Source of the DNA: Thalassotalea sp. LPB0316
Lineage (GTDB): Bacteria > Pseudomonadota > Gammaproteobacteria > Enterobacterales > Alteromonadaceae
Reading direction: 5' to 3'
Assembly (NCBI RefSeq): GCF_014898095.1
Contig: NZ_CP062946.1
Location: forward strand, 2,170,001 to 2,234,000
Length of the DNA stretch: 64,000 nt
A program made the position numbers and the translations under genes. Below the pieces are notes generated by a model. It was not told where the DNA came from and searched no databases. It worked only from the letters and a program-made list of their open reading frames with translations. Below, piece after piece: positions 20,128-30,538 of the stretch (positions are counted from its first letter, which is position 1; the number at the start of each line of letters is the position of its first letter).

Positions 20128-20427
20128 TCAACTGTGCTTTAACTCGTAAAGTCTGCCTGAATACTGCTTTTTACTGAGGTAATCTAACATCTCATTTTTA
20201 TAGGCTTGAATATCTAACTCTGGAAACTCTCTTTCGACAGTATCACTGAGCTGTGACTTTTCAAGGTATAAAAGATAACCCAAGGGTAAAAAGCTAGGCT
20301 TATAGTTACATTGATAAACAGTAGCTCTAATTTGAGAAGCGGTATAAAAGTGCTGTTCTCCGTAGCGTTTAGCTAATCGACTAGCGAGATTGTCGCCATA
20401 TTTTTTAATATGCCAATATTTAAACAT
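20128..20427 (-). CDS. Small hypothetical protein (DUF6559-like), 99 residues
   Basis: This small basic, Tyr-rich protein starts with MFKYWHIKKYGDNLASRLAKRYG. Its next block, FYTASQIRATVYQCNY, resembles short uncharacterised proteins of Vibrio and Shewanella filed as DUF6559; I am recalling that family and could not check it. A strong AAGGAAAGG lies just upstream of the ATG. No membrane segment or catalytic motif is visible. The 210-base spacer between it and hisIE shows no clear terminator. Confidence 0.6.
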   Translation of the reverse strand: MFKYWHIKKYGDNLASRLAKRYGEQHFYTASQIRATVYQCNYKPSFLPLGYLLYLEKSQLSDTVEREFPELDIQAYKNEMLDYLSKKQYSGRLYELKHS

Positions 20428-20637
20428 TGCCTTTCCTTAGCGATTTAGAGCAGTAGAAGCAACAACCGTTTGCTTCCTCTGACTCAACTTATTTTCAATA
20501 GTCATTGAACAGGCGCTATTGTACTGATAACTGGTTAAGGATCAATTAAAAAAATGTTAACCAAAAAGACTATTTTGCTCTAAGAAATTAACTGAAATTC
20601 CAATTGCTTTTTAAAATAACCTTCATGTCAAATTAAC

Positions 20638-21261
20638 TTACTGTTTATTATGACGTTCTTGTAAAACCGCCATAACCTCTGATAGGGCGATATCTTTGTG
20701 TTGTAATAACACTAAGGTGTGGAAAAACAAGTCCGCACACTCGCCAAGTAAGTCTTCTTTGGTTTCTGCAACCGCAGCAAGCGCGACTTCTACACCTTCT
20801 TCGCCAACTTTTTGGGCCACTTTATTTAGGCCTTTGGCCATTAAACTTGCGGTATAGCTTTCACTGGGCGAAGCCGTTTTACGCTGGCTTATGACTCGCT
20901 CTAACTGCGAGAGAAAGTTTTGCTGGCTAAGCTCCTCTTCTGGAAAGCACGATTGCGTGCCTAAGTGGCACGTTGGCCCCTGAGGCTCGGCACTTATCAA
21001 AATGGCGTCGCGATCACAATCACTTAATATCTGTTTAACCAACAAGACGTTATTTGAGCTTTCTCCTTTTAGCCATAAACGCTGTTTTGAACGGCTGTAA
21101 AACGTCGCTTTATCGGTATTTAGGGTCTTAGTTAAGGCTTCTCGATTCATGTAGCCCTGCATTAATACGCTACCGGTCGCACTACATTGAACGATTGCAG
21201 GTAATAGACCATCCATTTTCTGCCATGCTAATTGGTCAATATTGTCTAATGAAACAATCAT
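20638..21261 (-). CDS. hisI: Phosphoribosyl-AMP cyclohydrolase / phosphoribosyl-ATP pyrophosphatase HisIE
   Basis: This bifunctional enzyme performs the second and third steps of histidine synthesis. The N-terminal HisI half (about 1-115) shows GYMNREALTKTL, TFYSRSKQRLWLKGE and the metal-site DCDRDAIL. The C-terminal HisE half (about 118-207) carries the VGEEGVEVALAA helix of the pyrophosphatase. The 207-residue length matches the fused enterobacterial form. It is the last gene of the his operon, nine bases after hisF. No convincing terminator is visible after it. Confidence 0.97.
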   Translation of the reverse strand: MIVSLDNIDQLAWQKMDGLLPAIVQCSATGSVLMQGYMNREALTKTLNTDKATFYSRSKQRLWLKGESSNNVLLVKQILSDCDRDAILISAEPQGPTCHLGTQSCFPEEELSQQNFLSQLERVISQRKTASPSESYTASLMAKGLNKVAQKVGEEGVEVALAAVAETKEDLLGECADLFFHTLVLLQHKDIALSEVMAVLQERHNKQ

Positions 21262-21270
21262 TTGTCTTCC

Positions 21271-22044
21271 TTATGGCCTAATGGCAATGTCGTCGTTAAT
21301 TAGTTGGGATTTAAGTGTTTTTATTTCAATGATCTGTTTGTGGAATACACTTGCGGCAAGCGCGCCGTCAACATCGGCTTGCTTGAAAACATCACTAAAG
21401 TGGTTAATTTCTCCCGCGCCGCCCGAAGCGATGAGTGGCACTTTGGTTATCGCTCTTGCTTGAGCAAGTTGCGCGATGTCATATCCTTGTCGCACACCGT
21501 CTTGGTTCATGCAGTTAAGGACAATTTCGCCAGCGCCACGGCGTTGCACTTCAGCTATCCAGTCAAAGGTTTGCCATGAGGTTTTTTGCGTGCGCGCCTC
21601 ATCACCAGTAAATTGATAAACCTGATATTGTTGCGTTTCTTGATCAAAATAGCTGTCGATTCCAACCACAATACATTGCTGACCAAACTGATCAGCTAAC
21701 CGTGAAATTAAACTAGGATCGAGCAGGGCGGGTGAGTTTATACTGATTTTGTCAGCGCCCATATTGAGGATTTGTTGTGCATCTTCAGCGGTTTTAATGC
21801 CACCAGCAACACAAAACGGAATATCGATCACTTGGGCAATTTTACTGACCCAACTTTTATCTACCACTCGTTGATCAGCACTTGCGGTGATATCGTAAAA
21901 AACTAACTCGTCTGCGCCTTCTTCGGCGTAACGTTGAGCAAGTGGCACGATATCGCCAATAATTTCGTGATTGCGAAATTTAACGCCTTTAACCACTTTG
22001 CCATTTTGTACGTCGAGACAAGGAATTATCCGTTTGGCCAACAT
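21271..22044 (-). CDS. hisF: Imidazole glycerol phosphate synthase cyclase subunit HisF
   Basis: HisF is the TIM-barrel half of the HisF-HisH complex. It uses ammonia delivered from HisH to turn PRFAR into imidazole glycerol phosphate and AICAR. The 257-residue protein starts [20 protein letters not shown] with catalytic D11, has the second catalytic Asp in VVGIDSYF, and the phosphate loops AGGIK and ASGGAGE. Its start overlaps the end of hisA by 19 bases, so translation is coupled. Confidence 0.98.
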   Translation of the reverse strand: MLAKRIIPCLDVQNGKVVKGVKFRNHEIIGDIVPLAQRYAEEGADELVFYDITASADQRVVDKSWVSKIAQVIDIPFCVAGGIKTAEDAQQILNMGADKISINSPALLDPSLISRLADQFGQQCIVVGIDSYFDQETQQYQVYQFTGDEARTQKTSWQTFDWIAEVQRRGAGEIVLNCMNQDGVRQGYDIAQLAQARAITKVPLIASGGAGEINHFSDVFKQADVDGALAASVFHKQIIEIKTLKSQLINDDIAIRP

Positions 22045-22763
22045 GCGATAGCCTCCTCTAAGGTAAACTTGCCTTCAAGTAAAGATTTGCCAAGGATGAC
22101 ACCGCTAACGCCTGTAGGGATCAGTGCTTTAATATCATCAATGGAACCAATACCTCCTGAGGCTTGCCATGCGATATCTGGGTATTGCTGACAAAGTTCG
22201 CGATATAATTCAACGTTACTGCCAGATAACGTGCCATCTTTTGAAATATCGGTACATAGTACGTGTTTAATGCCAGCATTATGGTATTGCGCGAGTAAAT
22301 CTTCTAAGACAACGCCTGAATCTTCAATCCAACCGTGGGTAGGCAGAGTTTTCTTGCCGTTTTCATCAATTTTAATATCTAGCGCTAAAACGATTTTGTC
22401 ACCGCCAAATGTTTCAAGCCATTGGCTAACCAAATCTGGTTGTTTAATGGCAAGTGAGCCGATTACCACGCGATCAGCGCCTAGATCTAAAAGTTGGATA
22501 ACGTCTTGTTCACAGCGCACGCCACCGCCGACTTGAATTGTCATACCGTCAAAGTTGACCAGTGGTTTTAAGGTTTCAAGTTGACGCTTGGCACTGTCTT
22601 TGGCGCCGTCTAAGTCGACAAAGTGCATCACTTTAGCACCGGCGGCAAAGTAAGCTTGTTGGCGCTCTTGCGGCGTGTATTGATAATTGGTTTTTTGCTG
22701 GTAATCGCCCTGAAACAGTCTCACGACCTGACCATCGATAAGGTCAATTGCTGGGATCATCAT
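22026..22763 (-). CDS. hisA: ProFAR isomerase HisA
   Basis: HisA is a TIM-barrel isomerase that converts ProFAR to PRFAR in histidine synthesis. The 245-residue protein shows [17 protein letters not shown] with catalytic D8, the VGGGVR phosphate loop, [11 protein letters not shown] with the second catalytic Asp, and ASGGIGS. It lies three bases after hisH and overlaps hisF by 19 bases, in the standard gammaproteobacterial order. Confidence 0.98.
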   Translation of the reverse strand: MMIPAIDLIDGQVVRLFQGDYQQKTNYQYTPQERQQAYFAAGAKVMHFVDLDGAKDSAKRQLETLKPLVNFDGMTIQVGGGVRCEQDVIQLLDLGADRVVIGSLAIKQPDLVSQWLETFGGDKIVLALDIKIDENGKKTLPTHGWIEDSGVVLEDLLAQYHNAGIKHVLCTDISKDGTLSGSNVELYRELCQQYPDIAWQASGGIGSIDDIKALIPTGVSGVILGKSLLEGKFTLEEAIACWPNG

Positions 22764-22766
22764 AAG

Positions 22767-23378
22767 TTACATTTCCAAAAAATTCTGAATAATTCGACTG
22801 CCAACATCACCTGAGCGCTCTGGGTGAAATTGGCAACCAATAAAGTTGTCTTTGGCTATCGCTGCACTAAACGGTTGACCGTAGTCACAGCTAGCAATGG
22901 TGTATTGGCTGATTGGCGCACAAAAGCTATGCACGAAATAGACATACGCGCCAGATGCTATGCCGTTAAAAATTGGGTGAGTGCCTTCAAGTGTTAAGGT
23001 ATTCCAACCCATGTGCGGCAAACGAAGCTCGCCAACTTGCATGGCATTGACCTCGGTTGGAATAACATTAAGGCAATCAATGGTGCTTGAATTGTTAAAA
23101 CCTGCTTCTGCTGATTGTTTACACATTAACTGCATGCCCAAACAAAAGCCAAGTACAGGTTGGCTAAGTGATTGAATGACCTCTACTAAACCTTTTGCTT
23201 TAATGTTATTCATCGCGTGTTTTGCACTGCCGACACCGGGTAAAATAACTTTATCAGCGCTTTTGATCACATCTGCCTGATCGCTAATCGCAACGGAATA
23301 ACCGAGTCGTTCAACGGCATAACGCACCGATGCGATGTTGGCACAGCCAGTATCAACAATAACGATATTGGCACTCAT
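22767..23378 (-). CDS. hisH: Imidazole glycerol phosphate synthase glutaminase subunit HisH
   Basis: HisH releases ammonia from glutamine and channels it to HisF. The 203-residue class I amidotransferase shows the oxyanion strand PGVGS, the nucleophile C79 in LGFCLGMQ, and the His-Glu pair in CQFHPERSGDVG. Its start overlaps the hisB stop by one base (TAATG read on the minus strand). Confidence 0.97.
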   Translation of the reverse strand: MSANIVIVDTGCANIASVRYAVERLGYSVAISDQADVIKSADKVILPGVGSAKHAMNNIKAKGLVEVIQSLSQPVLGFCLGMQLMCKQSAEAGFNNSSTIDCLNVIPTEVNAMQVGELRLPHMGWNTLTLEGTHPIFNGIASGAYVYFVHSFCAPISQYTIASCDYGQPFSAAIAKDNFIGCQFHPERSGDVGSRIIQNFLEM

Positions 23379-24448
23379 TACAGGCTTCCTTTTGAACTTG
23401 GTAGTTCATCACCATTAACTAAAATCGCTTGACCTAATGCGCGCCCAAAGACTTTAAATAGGCTTTCAACCTGGTGGTGGCAATTGCCTTTAGTCGTTGA
23501 TAGGTGAATAGTCGCTGCCATTGAATCGGCTAGGCTTCTAAAAAAATGAGAGACCATTTGAGTCGACATGGTGCCGACGTTGTCAGCAGTAAATTCAGCG
23601 TCAAATTCCAGCCATGGTCTGCCCGATAAATCGAGCGCTGCTTGCGCTAAGCACTCATCCATTGGCAAGACAAATCCAAACCGACCAATGCCGCGTTTGT
23701 CACCTAACGCTTGCTTTAGCGCTTGGCCGAGTGCAAGCGCGGTATCTTCAACACTGTGGTGCTCATCGATGTGATAATCACCATTGACCGAAACTTGCAT
23801 GGAAAAACCGCCGTGGGTCGCTATTTGCTCTAACATATGATCGAAAAAGCCAAGGCCAGTATTGATGTTTATGGGCGCTTTCTTGTCTAAATCGACGGCT
23901 ATTGTAATATCGGTTTCTTTGGTCGTGCGCGTTACCGTGCTCGTACGATTGGCTGACAATAGTTGCTCTGCAATCGATAGCCAGTTGTTATCTTGACGAT
24001 CGTATTGAATACCGACAATGCCCATGTTTTTGGCTAGCTCAATATCGGTTTGACGATCGCCAATAACAAATGAATTTTGAAAATTGACCTTACCTTGTTG
24101 CAGATAGTCTGACACTAAACCGAGTTTGGGCTTGCGGCAGTTGCAGTTATCTTCATCAAAGTGCGGGCACAATAATACATCGTCAAAAATAACCCCTTGC
24201 GAGCTGAATAAATCCATCATTTTATTGTGCGGTAAATCGAAATCTGCTTGTGGATAGCTGTCTGTACCCAAGCCATCTTGGTTTGATACCATCACTAACC
24301 GGTAGCCTTTCGCTTGTAGCTTTAACAAGGTTGGGATCACCATGGGCTCAAAGACAAGCTTTTCGAGCGTGTCGACTTGTTTATCGCTGACTGGCTCCTC
24401 AATCAAGGTGCCATCTCTGTCTATAAATAGAATATCTTGCTGTGCCAT
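23378..24448 (-). CDS. hisB: Histidinol-phosphatase / imidazoleglycerol-phosphate dehydratase HisB
   Basis: This bifunctional enzyme performs the sixth and eighth steps of histidine synthesis. The N-terminal HAD phosphatase (about 1-165) has the DxD motif IDRDGT (D10, D12) and a Cys/His zinc loop around [15 protein letters not shown]. The C-terminal dehydratase (about 167-356) shows the paired metal motifs [14 protein letters not shown] (without its ends) and [13 protein letters not shown]. The 356-residue fusion is typical of enteric-type gammaproteobacteria. It lies eight bases after hisC. Confidence 0.98.
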   Translation of the reverse strand: MAQQDILFIDRDGTLIEEPVSDKQVDTLEKLVFEPMVIPTLLKLQAKGYRLVMVSNQDGLGTDSYPQADFDLPHNKMMDLFSSQGVIFDDVLLCPHFDEDNCNCRKPKLGLVSDYLQQGKVNFQNSFVIGDRQTDIELAKNMGIVGIQYDRQDNNWLSIAEQLLSANRTSTVTRTTKETDITIAVDLDKKAPININTGLGFFDHMLEQIATHGGFSMQVSVNGDYHIDEHHSVEDTALALGQALKQALGDKRGIGRFGFVLPMDECLAQAALDLSGRPWLEFDAEFTADNVGTMSTQMVSHFFRSLADSMAATIHLSTTKGNCHHQVESLFKVFGRALGQAILVNGDELPSSKGSL

Positions 24449-24456
24449 GGTATTTC

Positions 24457-25581
24457 CTAAACCTTTGTTGAAACAGGTACTTGGGTGTTTGTATCAAGTG
24501 CCTGAGATAAAATCGTTTTAACTAATGTTAATTCTTGCTCGCTACCAATGCTGATGCGTAAGCAATTTTCTAGCTGTGGTTGCTTTGATTGATCGCGGAT
24601 CAAAATATTTTGTGCTTTTAATAGATTGAAAATTTCATCTTTATCACTACATTCAAACAAGATGAAATTAGCACTGCTATCAAATACCCGTTTGCACCAA
24701 GCTTGTTGTGCTAGCCATTGGCTCAAGGCATCACGCGAGCGATTTATCGATGCTGCTTGCGCTTGCATTTGCTTTACGCCGTCTTGTGTTAATGCTTGGC
24801 TAGCAATTTCCGCCACTGGCGCCGCGATGGGATAGGGCGCAATGACTTTTGACAACATGGTAATAATTGCGGAATTAGCTAGGGTGAAACCGCAACGTAA
24901 GCCGGCTAAGCCGAATGCTTTTGACAGTGTGCGCAGGACCACTAAATTGTCGTAGCTATCAAGTAAGTCTTGCATACTCGATGTTGGTGAAAACTCGATA
25001 TAAGCTTCATCGACGACAACAATTGCGTCATTTTTAAAACGCTCGAGCACTTGTAGAATTTGCGCTTTCGGCAATAAATTCCCCGTAGGGTTACCCGGTG
25101 AGCATAAAAATAATACTTTCACGTTACCTTTTTGCTCAGCGATCGCCTTAACGTTAAGTTGATTATTTACCAGCGGCACTTCAACGATACCAACGCCTTG
25201 GGCTTGAGCGCTGATGCCATACATGCCGTAGGTTGGCGGACAGATCAAAATGTTATCTTGATAGGCGCGGCAAAACGCTTTGATGACAAGTTCAATCCCT
25301 TCATCTGCGCCTCGGGTTGCCAATAGTTGAGACTTTGGCAACTTGGTGTACTGGCTATAGCCATTTAGTAAATTCTCAGGCTGAAAGTCCGGGTAGCGGT
25401 TTATATTACTCGCTTGTACTTGATATGCGCCATCACCAGGGGCTTCATTAGCATTAAGCCATACGTTATTCGCCGCGCTTTGCTCACTTGAGGCAAATAA
25501 TCGACGCGCTGATTGGTATGGCATCATCTCTACCAATTCTGGACGAGCAAGGCTGTTAATAAGTTTATTTTGTTGGCTCAT
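24457..25581 (-). CDS. hisC: Histidinol-phosphate aminotransferase HisC
   Basis: HisC is a PLP-dependent enzyme that transfers an amino group from glutamate to imidazole acetol phosphate. The 374-residue protein shows [10 protein letters not shown] near the substrate site, [19 protein letters not shown] and the PLP lysine in [16 protein letters not shown]. It starts at ATG 25581, two bases after the hisD stop. Confidence 0.97.
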   Translation of the reverse strand: MSQQNKLINSLARPELVEMMPYQSARRLFASSEQSAANNVWLNANEAPGDGAYQVQASNINRYPDFQPENLLNGYSQYTKLPKSQLLATRGADEGIELVIKAFCRAYQDNILICPPTYGMYGISAQAQGVGIVEVPLVNNQLNVKAIAEQKGNVKVLFLCSPGNPTGNLLPKAQILQVLERFKNDAIVVVDEAYIEFSPTSSMQDLLDSYDNLVVLRTLSKAFGLAGLRCGFTLANSAIITMLSKVIAPYPIAAPVAEIASQALTQDGVKQMQAQAASINRSRDALSQWLAQQAWCKRVFDSSANFILFECSDKDEIFNLLKAQNILIRDQSKQPQLENCLRISIGSEQELTLVKTILSQALDTNTQVPVSTKV

Positions 25582-25583
25582 CG

Positions 25584-26900
25584 CTACTTCTCACCTTGTA
25601 GTTGCTGGTTTTCTAAACGTATGGTTACAGCGCGTTGGTGAGCGTCTAAACCTTCAGCATCGGTTAATTCAATTAGGCAAGGTGCTAAATTTGCTAAGCC
25701 TTGCTGGCTAATTTCTTGTACTGTGTATCGTCTTGAAAAATCGGCTAACGATAAACTACTAACCACTTTTGAATAACCATAAGTTGGCAACACGTGGTTG
25801 GTGCCACTTGCATAATCACCAGCAGATTCAGGCGTGTAATCGCCTAAAAAGATGGAACCCGCGTTTCTCAACTTACCCACTAAGCTATTTGGCTCAATGG
25901 TTTGAACAATTAAATGCTCAGGCGCATATTGGTTTGATACATCAATTGCTTCTTCGATATCACCAACCAAAATAAAACGAGCGTGTGCTAGTGACGCTTG
26001 GGCGATTGCTTTTCGAGATAATTGCGCAAGTTGTTTGGTGATTTCAGCTTTTACTTGCTCAATTAGCGACTCATCAGTTGCAACAAGTACGACTTGAGAG
26101 TCTGCGCCGTGTTCGGCTTGCGATAATAAATCGGCGGCAATAAACGCTGGATTTGCGCTAGTATCAGCGATCACTAACACCTCCGATGGGCCTGCTGGCA
26201 TATCAATAGCAAACCCTGGTACTTGTTGTGAAAGCTGTTTTTTTGCTTCGGTGACATAGCTATTTCCTGGGCCAAATACTTTGTTGACGGGAGCTATGGT
26301 GTTAGTACCAAGAGCTAACGCAGCGACAGCTTGTGCGCCACCAACGGCGTAAATTTCGTCAATACCACATAATTTGGCTGCAGCTAACACTTCAGGGGCA
26401 ATATCACCTTGATTATTTGGCGGTGAGATTAAAACTTTGCGCTGACAACCAGCAAGCTGAGCCGGTACACCTAACATTAATACCGTTGAAGGTAATGGTG
26501 CACTGCCAGCTGGAATGTACAAGCCAACACTTTCGATCGCTTCTGATTTTAACGTGCAAACTACGCCGGGGCTGGTTTCAACGCGAATATCTTGAAAAAC
26601 CTGTGCTTGGTGAAACACCTTGATTTGCTGGTAAGCAGTTTCTAACGCGTTGAGCCTAGCAGGGGCAAGTGAGTTTATTGCTTGCTCAATTTGCTCTGTT
26701 GACACTCTCAATCTTGCTAAACGAGCGCCGTCAAATTTTTCTGTTAAGTCAAATAATACTTGATCACCGCCTTGGCTCACTTGGTCAATAATACTGGCAA
26801 CTTGCTCACTCAACTGAGCGTTATTGGCAATTGCTGGTCGCTCTAATAGCTGACTTTGTGCCGATATTGATAAAGCTGACCACGAAGTTGTCGTAAACAT
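25584..26900 (-). CDS. hisD: Histidinol dehydrogenase HisD
   Basis: HisD oxidises histidinol to histidine in two NAD-dependent steps and uses zinc. The 438-residue protein shows the substrate and zinc blocks QAEHGADSQV and NQYAPEHLIV, the FGPGNSYVTEAKKQL segment, and a glycine-rich SAGDYASGTNHVLPT near the end. Length matches the family. It starts four bases after the hisG stop region and is coupled to it. Confidence 0.98.
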   Translation of the reverse strand: MFTTTSWSALSISAQSQLLERPAIANNAQLSEQVASIIDQVSQGGDQVLFDLTEKFDGARLARLRVSTEQIEQAINSLAPARLNALETAYQQIKVFHQAQVFQDIRVETSPGVVCTLKSEAIESVGLYIPAGSAPLPSTVLMLGVPAQLAGCQRKVLISPPNNQGDIAPEVLAAAKLCGIDEIYAVGGAQAVAALALGTNTIAPVNKVFGPGNSYVTEAKKQLSQQVPGFAIDMPAGPSEVLVIADTSANPAFIAADLLSQAEHGADSQVVLVATDESLIEQVKAEITKQLAQLSRKAIAQASLAHARFILVGDIEEAIDVSNQYAPEHLIVQTIEPNSLVGKLRNAGSIFLGDYTPESAGDYASGTNHVLPTYGYSKVVSSLSLADFSRRYTVQEISQQGLANLAPCLIELTDAEGLDAHQRAVTIRLENQQLQGEK

Positions 26901-26903
26901 GAG

Positions 26904-27803
26904 CTACTCCATCATTTTTTCTATTGGCATGACGAGAATTGAGTTGCAACCTAAAGCTTTGAGGGCTTCCATGGTCTCCCAGAAAAAGGTTTCAGTGGCA
27001 ACAACGTGTACGGCAACTAAATCGTCACGGCCAGCAAGCGGCAAAACCGTTGGCGTTTCTTTCCCAGGCATTAATTCACTGACTTGTTCTATTTTATCTT
27101 TTGGCGCGTGCAACATTATGTACTTGCTTTCTTTGGCTTTCATCACGCCTTGCATGCGTTGTAATAACGTATCGAACGCTGCTTGTTTAGCCTCGCTCAT
27201 CGGTGTTGGCGTTTGGATCAAAGCCGCCGTTGAGCGATAAATGACTTCTACTTCTTTAAGCCCGTTGGCTTCAAGTGTTGCGCCGGTAGAGACTAAATCG
27301 CAAATACCATCGGCTAAACCTACACGAGGGGCGACTTCTACCGAGCCTTTTAATAAACAAAAATCAATATCGATGTTGTTTTGGGTCGCATAGCGCTTGA
27401 GTAGTTGCGGGTAAGTGGTGGCAAAGCGCAAGCCGTTGAGTGATTCTATGCCTTGATAATCAAACTCTTCTGGCATCGCCAATGATAAGCGGCAACCACC
27501 AAAATTTAGCCCCATGGTGCGAGTATACTCACTTTTACTGCCAAGAAGTTTGCGCTCTAACGCAGCTTCTTCTAACGTGTTGTCACCAACAATACCTATG
27601 TCGCAAACACCGTCCATGACAAGACCAGGAATATCACTTGAGCGTACACGCATGATGTCAATCGGCATATTAGCTACATGAGCAAGTAAACGTCGGTCGG
27701 TTAAGTTGAGTTTTAAGCCACAGCGTTTGAGCAAGTCTTGAGTATCATCGCTTAAGCGACCTGACTTTTGCATGGCAATGGTTAAGCGTTTTGTACTTGT
27801 CAT
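26904..27803 (-). CDS. hisG: ATP phosphoribosyltransferase HisG (long form)
   Basis: HisG performs the committed step of histidine synthesis, joining ATP and PRPP, and is inhibited by histidine. The 299-residue protein is the long form, equal in length to the E. coli enzyme, with its own C-terminal ACT-like regulatory domain (about 225-299). It shows [16 protein letters not shown] at the start, [12 protein letters not shown], and [14 protein letters not shown] in the PRPP site. An AGGA lies about seven bases before the ATG. It is the first structural gene of the his operon, after the leader peptide and attenuator. Confidence 0.98.
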   Translation of the reverse strand: MTSTKRLTIAMQKSGRLSDDTQDLLKRCGLKLNLTDRRLLAHVANMPIDIMRVRSSDIPGLVMDGVCDIGIVGDNTLEEAALERKLLGSKSEYTRTMGLNFGGCRLSLAMPEEFDYQGIESLNGLRFATTYPQLLKRYATQNNIDIDFCLLKGSVEVAPRVGLADGICDLVSTGATLEANGLKEVEVIYRSTAALIQTPTPMSEAKQAAFDTLLQRMQGVMKAKESKYIMLHAPKDKIEQVSELMPGKETPTVLPLAGRDDLVAVHVVATETFFWETMEALKALGCNSILVMPIEKMME

Positions 27804-27851
27804 GATATATCCTTTAATTTATCACTTTTTTAAAATTTGAAACTTAATACG

Positions 27852-27886
27852 AAAAAACCCCCGATAGAGATGGACTCTTTCGGGGG
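27852..27886 (-). terminator. His operon attenuator hairpin
   Basis: Read on the minus strand, ACCCCCGAAAGAG and CTCTATCGGGGG pair in a 12-bp stem with one A/A mismatch and a short loop, followed by a run of six T. It lies between the hisL leader peptide and hisG, where an attenuator terminator belongs. When histidyl-tRNA is scarce, ribosomes stalled on the leader His codons should favour an alternative fold. Confidence 0.88.
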
Positions 27887-27949
27887 TTTTTCTAATGTGT
27901 TGTTTCCCGCTGAAAGGTCCATAGCCCCTCAGCGATTAAACCTGAGCAG

Positions 27950-27997
27950 CTAACCGTGAATATGATGATGGTGATGTAAGTTGCTTAGGTTGTACAT
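27950..27997 (-). CDS. hisL: His operon leader peptide HisL
   Basis: A 15-codon frame on the minus strand reads MYNLSNLHHHHHIHG and then TAG. Six of its 15 residues are His, with five in a row. It lies 147 bases upstream of the hisG start, with the attenuator hairpin between them. This is the classic arrangement for transcription attenuation of the his operon, in which translation speed through the His codons senses charged tRNA-His. It is too short for ordinary gene prediction. Confidence 0.93.
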   Translation of the reverse strand: MYNLSNLHHHHHIHG

Positions 27998-28272
27998 ATT
28001 GCTTGAATCTCTTTAACTTTTACTTGTCTATAATAATTACTGCTGACGCTAGCACATTGTTGTTATTTTTATCTTGTGATTGGCTAACGAATGCTCGATT
28101 GCTTTTTACATTAACGGGAAAATTTTGGCGTTGCAAGTGGTGTTTGTGAAAGTTTTATGAAAAAAAGCACTAAGATATGTAGAAATTGATATTAAGGTTG
28201 TGTGATATTTAACCGATATAGTATGTGAAGATCATATGTTCTATAGATTGACGTAGATGAGGGAACTGTACG

Positions 28273-28551
28273 ATGGACATTTTTACCACTCAATTGCGAC
28301 GCGTTGTCCCAGTGAGAATTAAGCCAGAGAAGCTTAAGGTTAAGGCGTTAGCAAAAGACAGTAAAGTTGGAAAACTATCTGAAGAGCAAGATCACAGCCT
28401 CAAAGATGAAGTCGACGTTTATATTCATGCCGAGCATCAACAAGCTCAAGAGCAATCACAAGAGCAATCAGCAACTACTGAAACTATTGAGCCAACGAAA
28501 GACGATGACGATGAGTCACACAAGGGGACTAAACTAGATATTTTTGTCTAA
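28273..28551 (+). CDS. Hypothetical protein, 92 residues, acidic C-terminal half
   Basis: I do not recognise a named family. The ATG at 28273 follows GAGGGAAC. The protein opens MDIFTTQLRRVVPVRIKPEKLKVKAL, where a basic stretch is followed by a Gln/Glu-rich region, then an acidic DDDDES stretch and the ending KLDIFV, which echoes the opening MDIF. No signal peptide or membrane segment is present, and the second half is probably disordered. It lies 61 bases before yoaA on the same strand. The spacer 27998-28272 upstream, shared with the divergent his promoter, shows no repeat. Confidence 0.65.
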   Translation: MDIFTTQLRRVVPVRIKPEKLKVKALAKDSKVGKLSEEQDHSLKDEVDVYIHAEHQQAQEQSQEQSATTETIEPTKDDDDESHKGTKLDIFV

Positions 28552-28612
28552 GCGCTGTTGTTATCATCAATGTTGTATATAATGCGCTAAACTCGAATTT
28601 TCATTTCATTAC

Positions 28613-30538
28613 ATGGCAAAAGTCGAACACGCTTTTTCGGCATCTGGCGCATTGGCGCAAGTAATTCAAGGTTATCACCCCAGACAAGCCCAAATCGATA
28701 TGGCGCTTGAAGTTGCCCTCGCCATTGAAAATCAATCATCACTGGTGGTTGAAGCCGGTACAGGAACCGGTAAAACCTTTGCTTATTTGATCCCTGCGCT
28801 ACTGAGCGATAAAAAGGTGATTGTTTCGACGGGGACGAAAAACCTACAAGAGCAGTTATTTCACAAAGATTTACCGCTGATCAAAAAGTCCCTGAAATAC
28901 GGTGGTCAAGTTGCACTGCTCAAGGGCAGGGCTAATTACTTGTGCTTACAAAGGCTTGATCAATTCTCGCAAAGTCGTGGTCAGTTGGACGCTCAAGGTT
29001 TACAAGATTTGGTCAAGGTTAAAACGTGGTCGAGTGCTACTAGCTCGGGCGATATTGGTGAATTGGTTGATGTTGCTGAGGATTCAGCAATATTTCCATT
29101 AGTCACCTCGACTGTAGATAACTGTCTAGCCAAAGATTGCCCATTCATCAAAGAGTGCTATTTGGTAAAAGCAAGACAACAAGCCATCGATGCCGATGTG
29201 GTTGTGGTTAATCACCATTTATTTTTTGCTGATATGGCGCTAAAAGACACCGGCTTTGGCGAGTTGATCCCAAAAGCGGAAGTGGTCATTTTTGACGAGG
29301 CTCATCAAATCCCCGATATTGCCAGCGAATATTTTGGTGATGCGTTTTCAACTCGACAAATTCACGAGCTCACCAGTGATGTTATGGCGCAATATAAAAC
29401 CGCACTCACCGACGTCAAGCAGTTGGGCAAGGCGGCTGAAAAGCTCGATAAAACAGCGCAGGAGTTTCGCTTGCTGTTTGCCTATGATCCAGAGCGTGGC
29501 AATTGGCGAGAGAAAATCAACAAATCACAATTTAAAGCACAATATCAAGCGATAAAAGATGACTTAGATTTTCTCTATCAGGTGTTAAAACTTTGCGTTG
29601 GTAGAACCGAAGAAATAGATCACTGTTTTGAGCGAGCGGTTAGCTTATTGCAAAAGCACGAGATGATGGCCAATACCGATAGTTTTGGCATTAGTTTTTG
29701 GTATGAAACCACGCGTCGGCATGTGGTTTTGCATCAAACGCCATTGTCTGTTGCCGATAAATTTAATGATTATGTCGAAAGTTCACATGCAGGTTGGATT
29801 TTTACCTCCGCGACACTCGCGGTTGATGGCCATTTTGATCACTTTAACGATCAATTGGGCATAAAAGCTAAAGCCTTATTCCTTGATAGCCCATTTAATT
29901 ACCTTGAGCAATCTCAATTGCTAGTACCGCGCTACTTGCCGAGTGCCAATCACCCGAGCCGAGCGCAAAAGCTTGCAGCGTTAGCCGTTGAATTGATTGC
30001 CGCCAGTGGTGGCGCTTGTTTCATGTTGTTCACCAGTTACCGAATGATGAATATGGTAGCTGATCTTTTAGCTGAGCAAATTGACAATCCGTTACTCATT
30101 CAAGGGCAAATGAGTAAACGCAAAATTTTAGCGCAATTTATTGAAAGCGAAGATGCAGTATTACTCGCTACTGCTAGTTTTTGGGAAGGGGTTGATGTAC
30201 GAGGTGATAAACTGACGTGTGTGATCATCGATAAATTGCCATTTGCTTCACCCGATGATCCATTATTACAGGCACGCAGTGAAGATGTTAAACGACAAAA
30301 CGGTGATCCGTTTGCCCAAATTCAAATGCCGCAAGCTGTGATTGCCTTAAAGCAAGGAGTAGGGCGGTTAATTCGCGATATTAACGATAAAGGTGTGCTA
30401 GTGATCTGTGATGATCGCATTGTTAATCGACCTTATGGCGAAGTTTTTGTAAAATCCCTCCCCAATATGCGAAGAACGCGAAATTTACAACGTGCTATCG
30501 CGTTTTTGAACACCATTAAAAAAGACGAAAGTGAATGA
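28613..30538 (+). CDS. yoaA: ATP-dependent DNA helicase YoaA (DinG/XPD family)
   Basis: This is an iron-sulfur XPD-like 5'-3' helicase; in E. coli YoaA works with the HolC subunit in repair of stalled forks. The 641-residue protein has Walker A in EAGTGTGKTF (about 47-56), four candidate Fe-S cysteines (YLCLQR, then DNCLAKDCPFIKEC), the DEAH box VIFDEAHQIPD, and the C-terminal motifs LLATASFWEGVDVRG and ALKQGVGRLIRD. The length fits YoaA better than DinG (about 716). Its stop overlaps the tsaB start by four bases, the same gene order as in E. coli. Confidence 0.93.
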   Translation: MAKVEHAFSASGALAQVIQGYHPRQAQIDMALEVALAIENQSSLVVEAGTGTGKTFAYLIPALLSDKKVIVSTGTKNLQEQLFHKDLPLIKKSLKYGGQVALLKGRANYLCLQRLDQFSQSRGQLDAQGLQDLVKVKTWSSATSSGDIGELVDVAEDSAIFPLVTSTVDNCLAKDCPFIKECYLVKARQQAIDADVVVVNHHLFFADMALKDTGFGELIPKAEVVIFDEAHQIPDIASEYFGDAFSTRQIHELTSDVMAQYKTALTDVKQLGKAAEKLDKTAQEFRLLFAYDPERGNWREKINKSQFKAQYQAIKDDLDFLYQVLKLCVGRTEEIDHCFERAVSLLQKHEMMANTDSFGISFWYETTRRHVVLHQTPLSVADKFNDYVESSHAGWIFTSATLAVDGHFDHFNDQLGIKAKALFLDSPFNYLEQSQLLVPRYLPSANHPSRAQKLAALAVELIAASGGACFMLFTSYRMMNMVADLLAEQIDNPLLIQGQMSKRKILAQFIESEDAVLLATASFWEGVDVRGDKLTCVIIDKLPFASPDDPLLQARSEDVKRQNGDPFAQIQMPQAVIALKQGVGRLIRDINDKGVLVICDDRIVNRPYGEVFVKSLPNMRRTRNLQRAIAFLNTIKKDESE

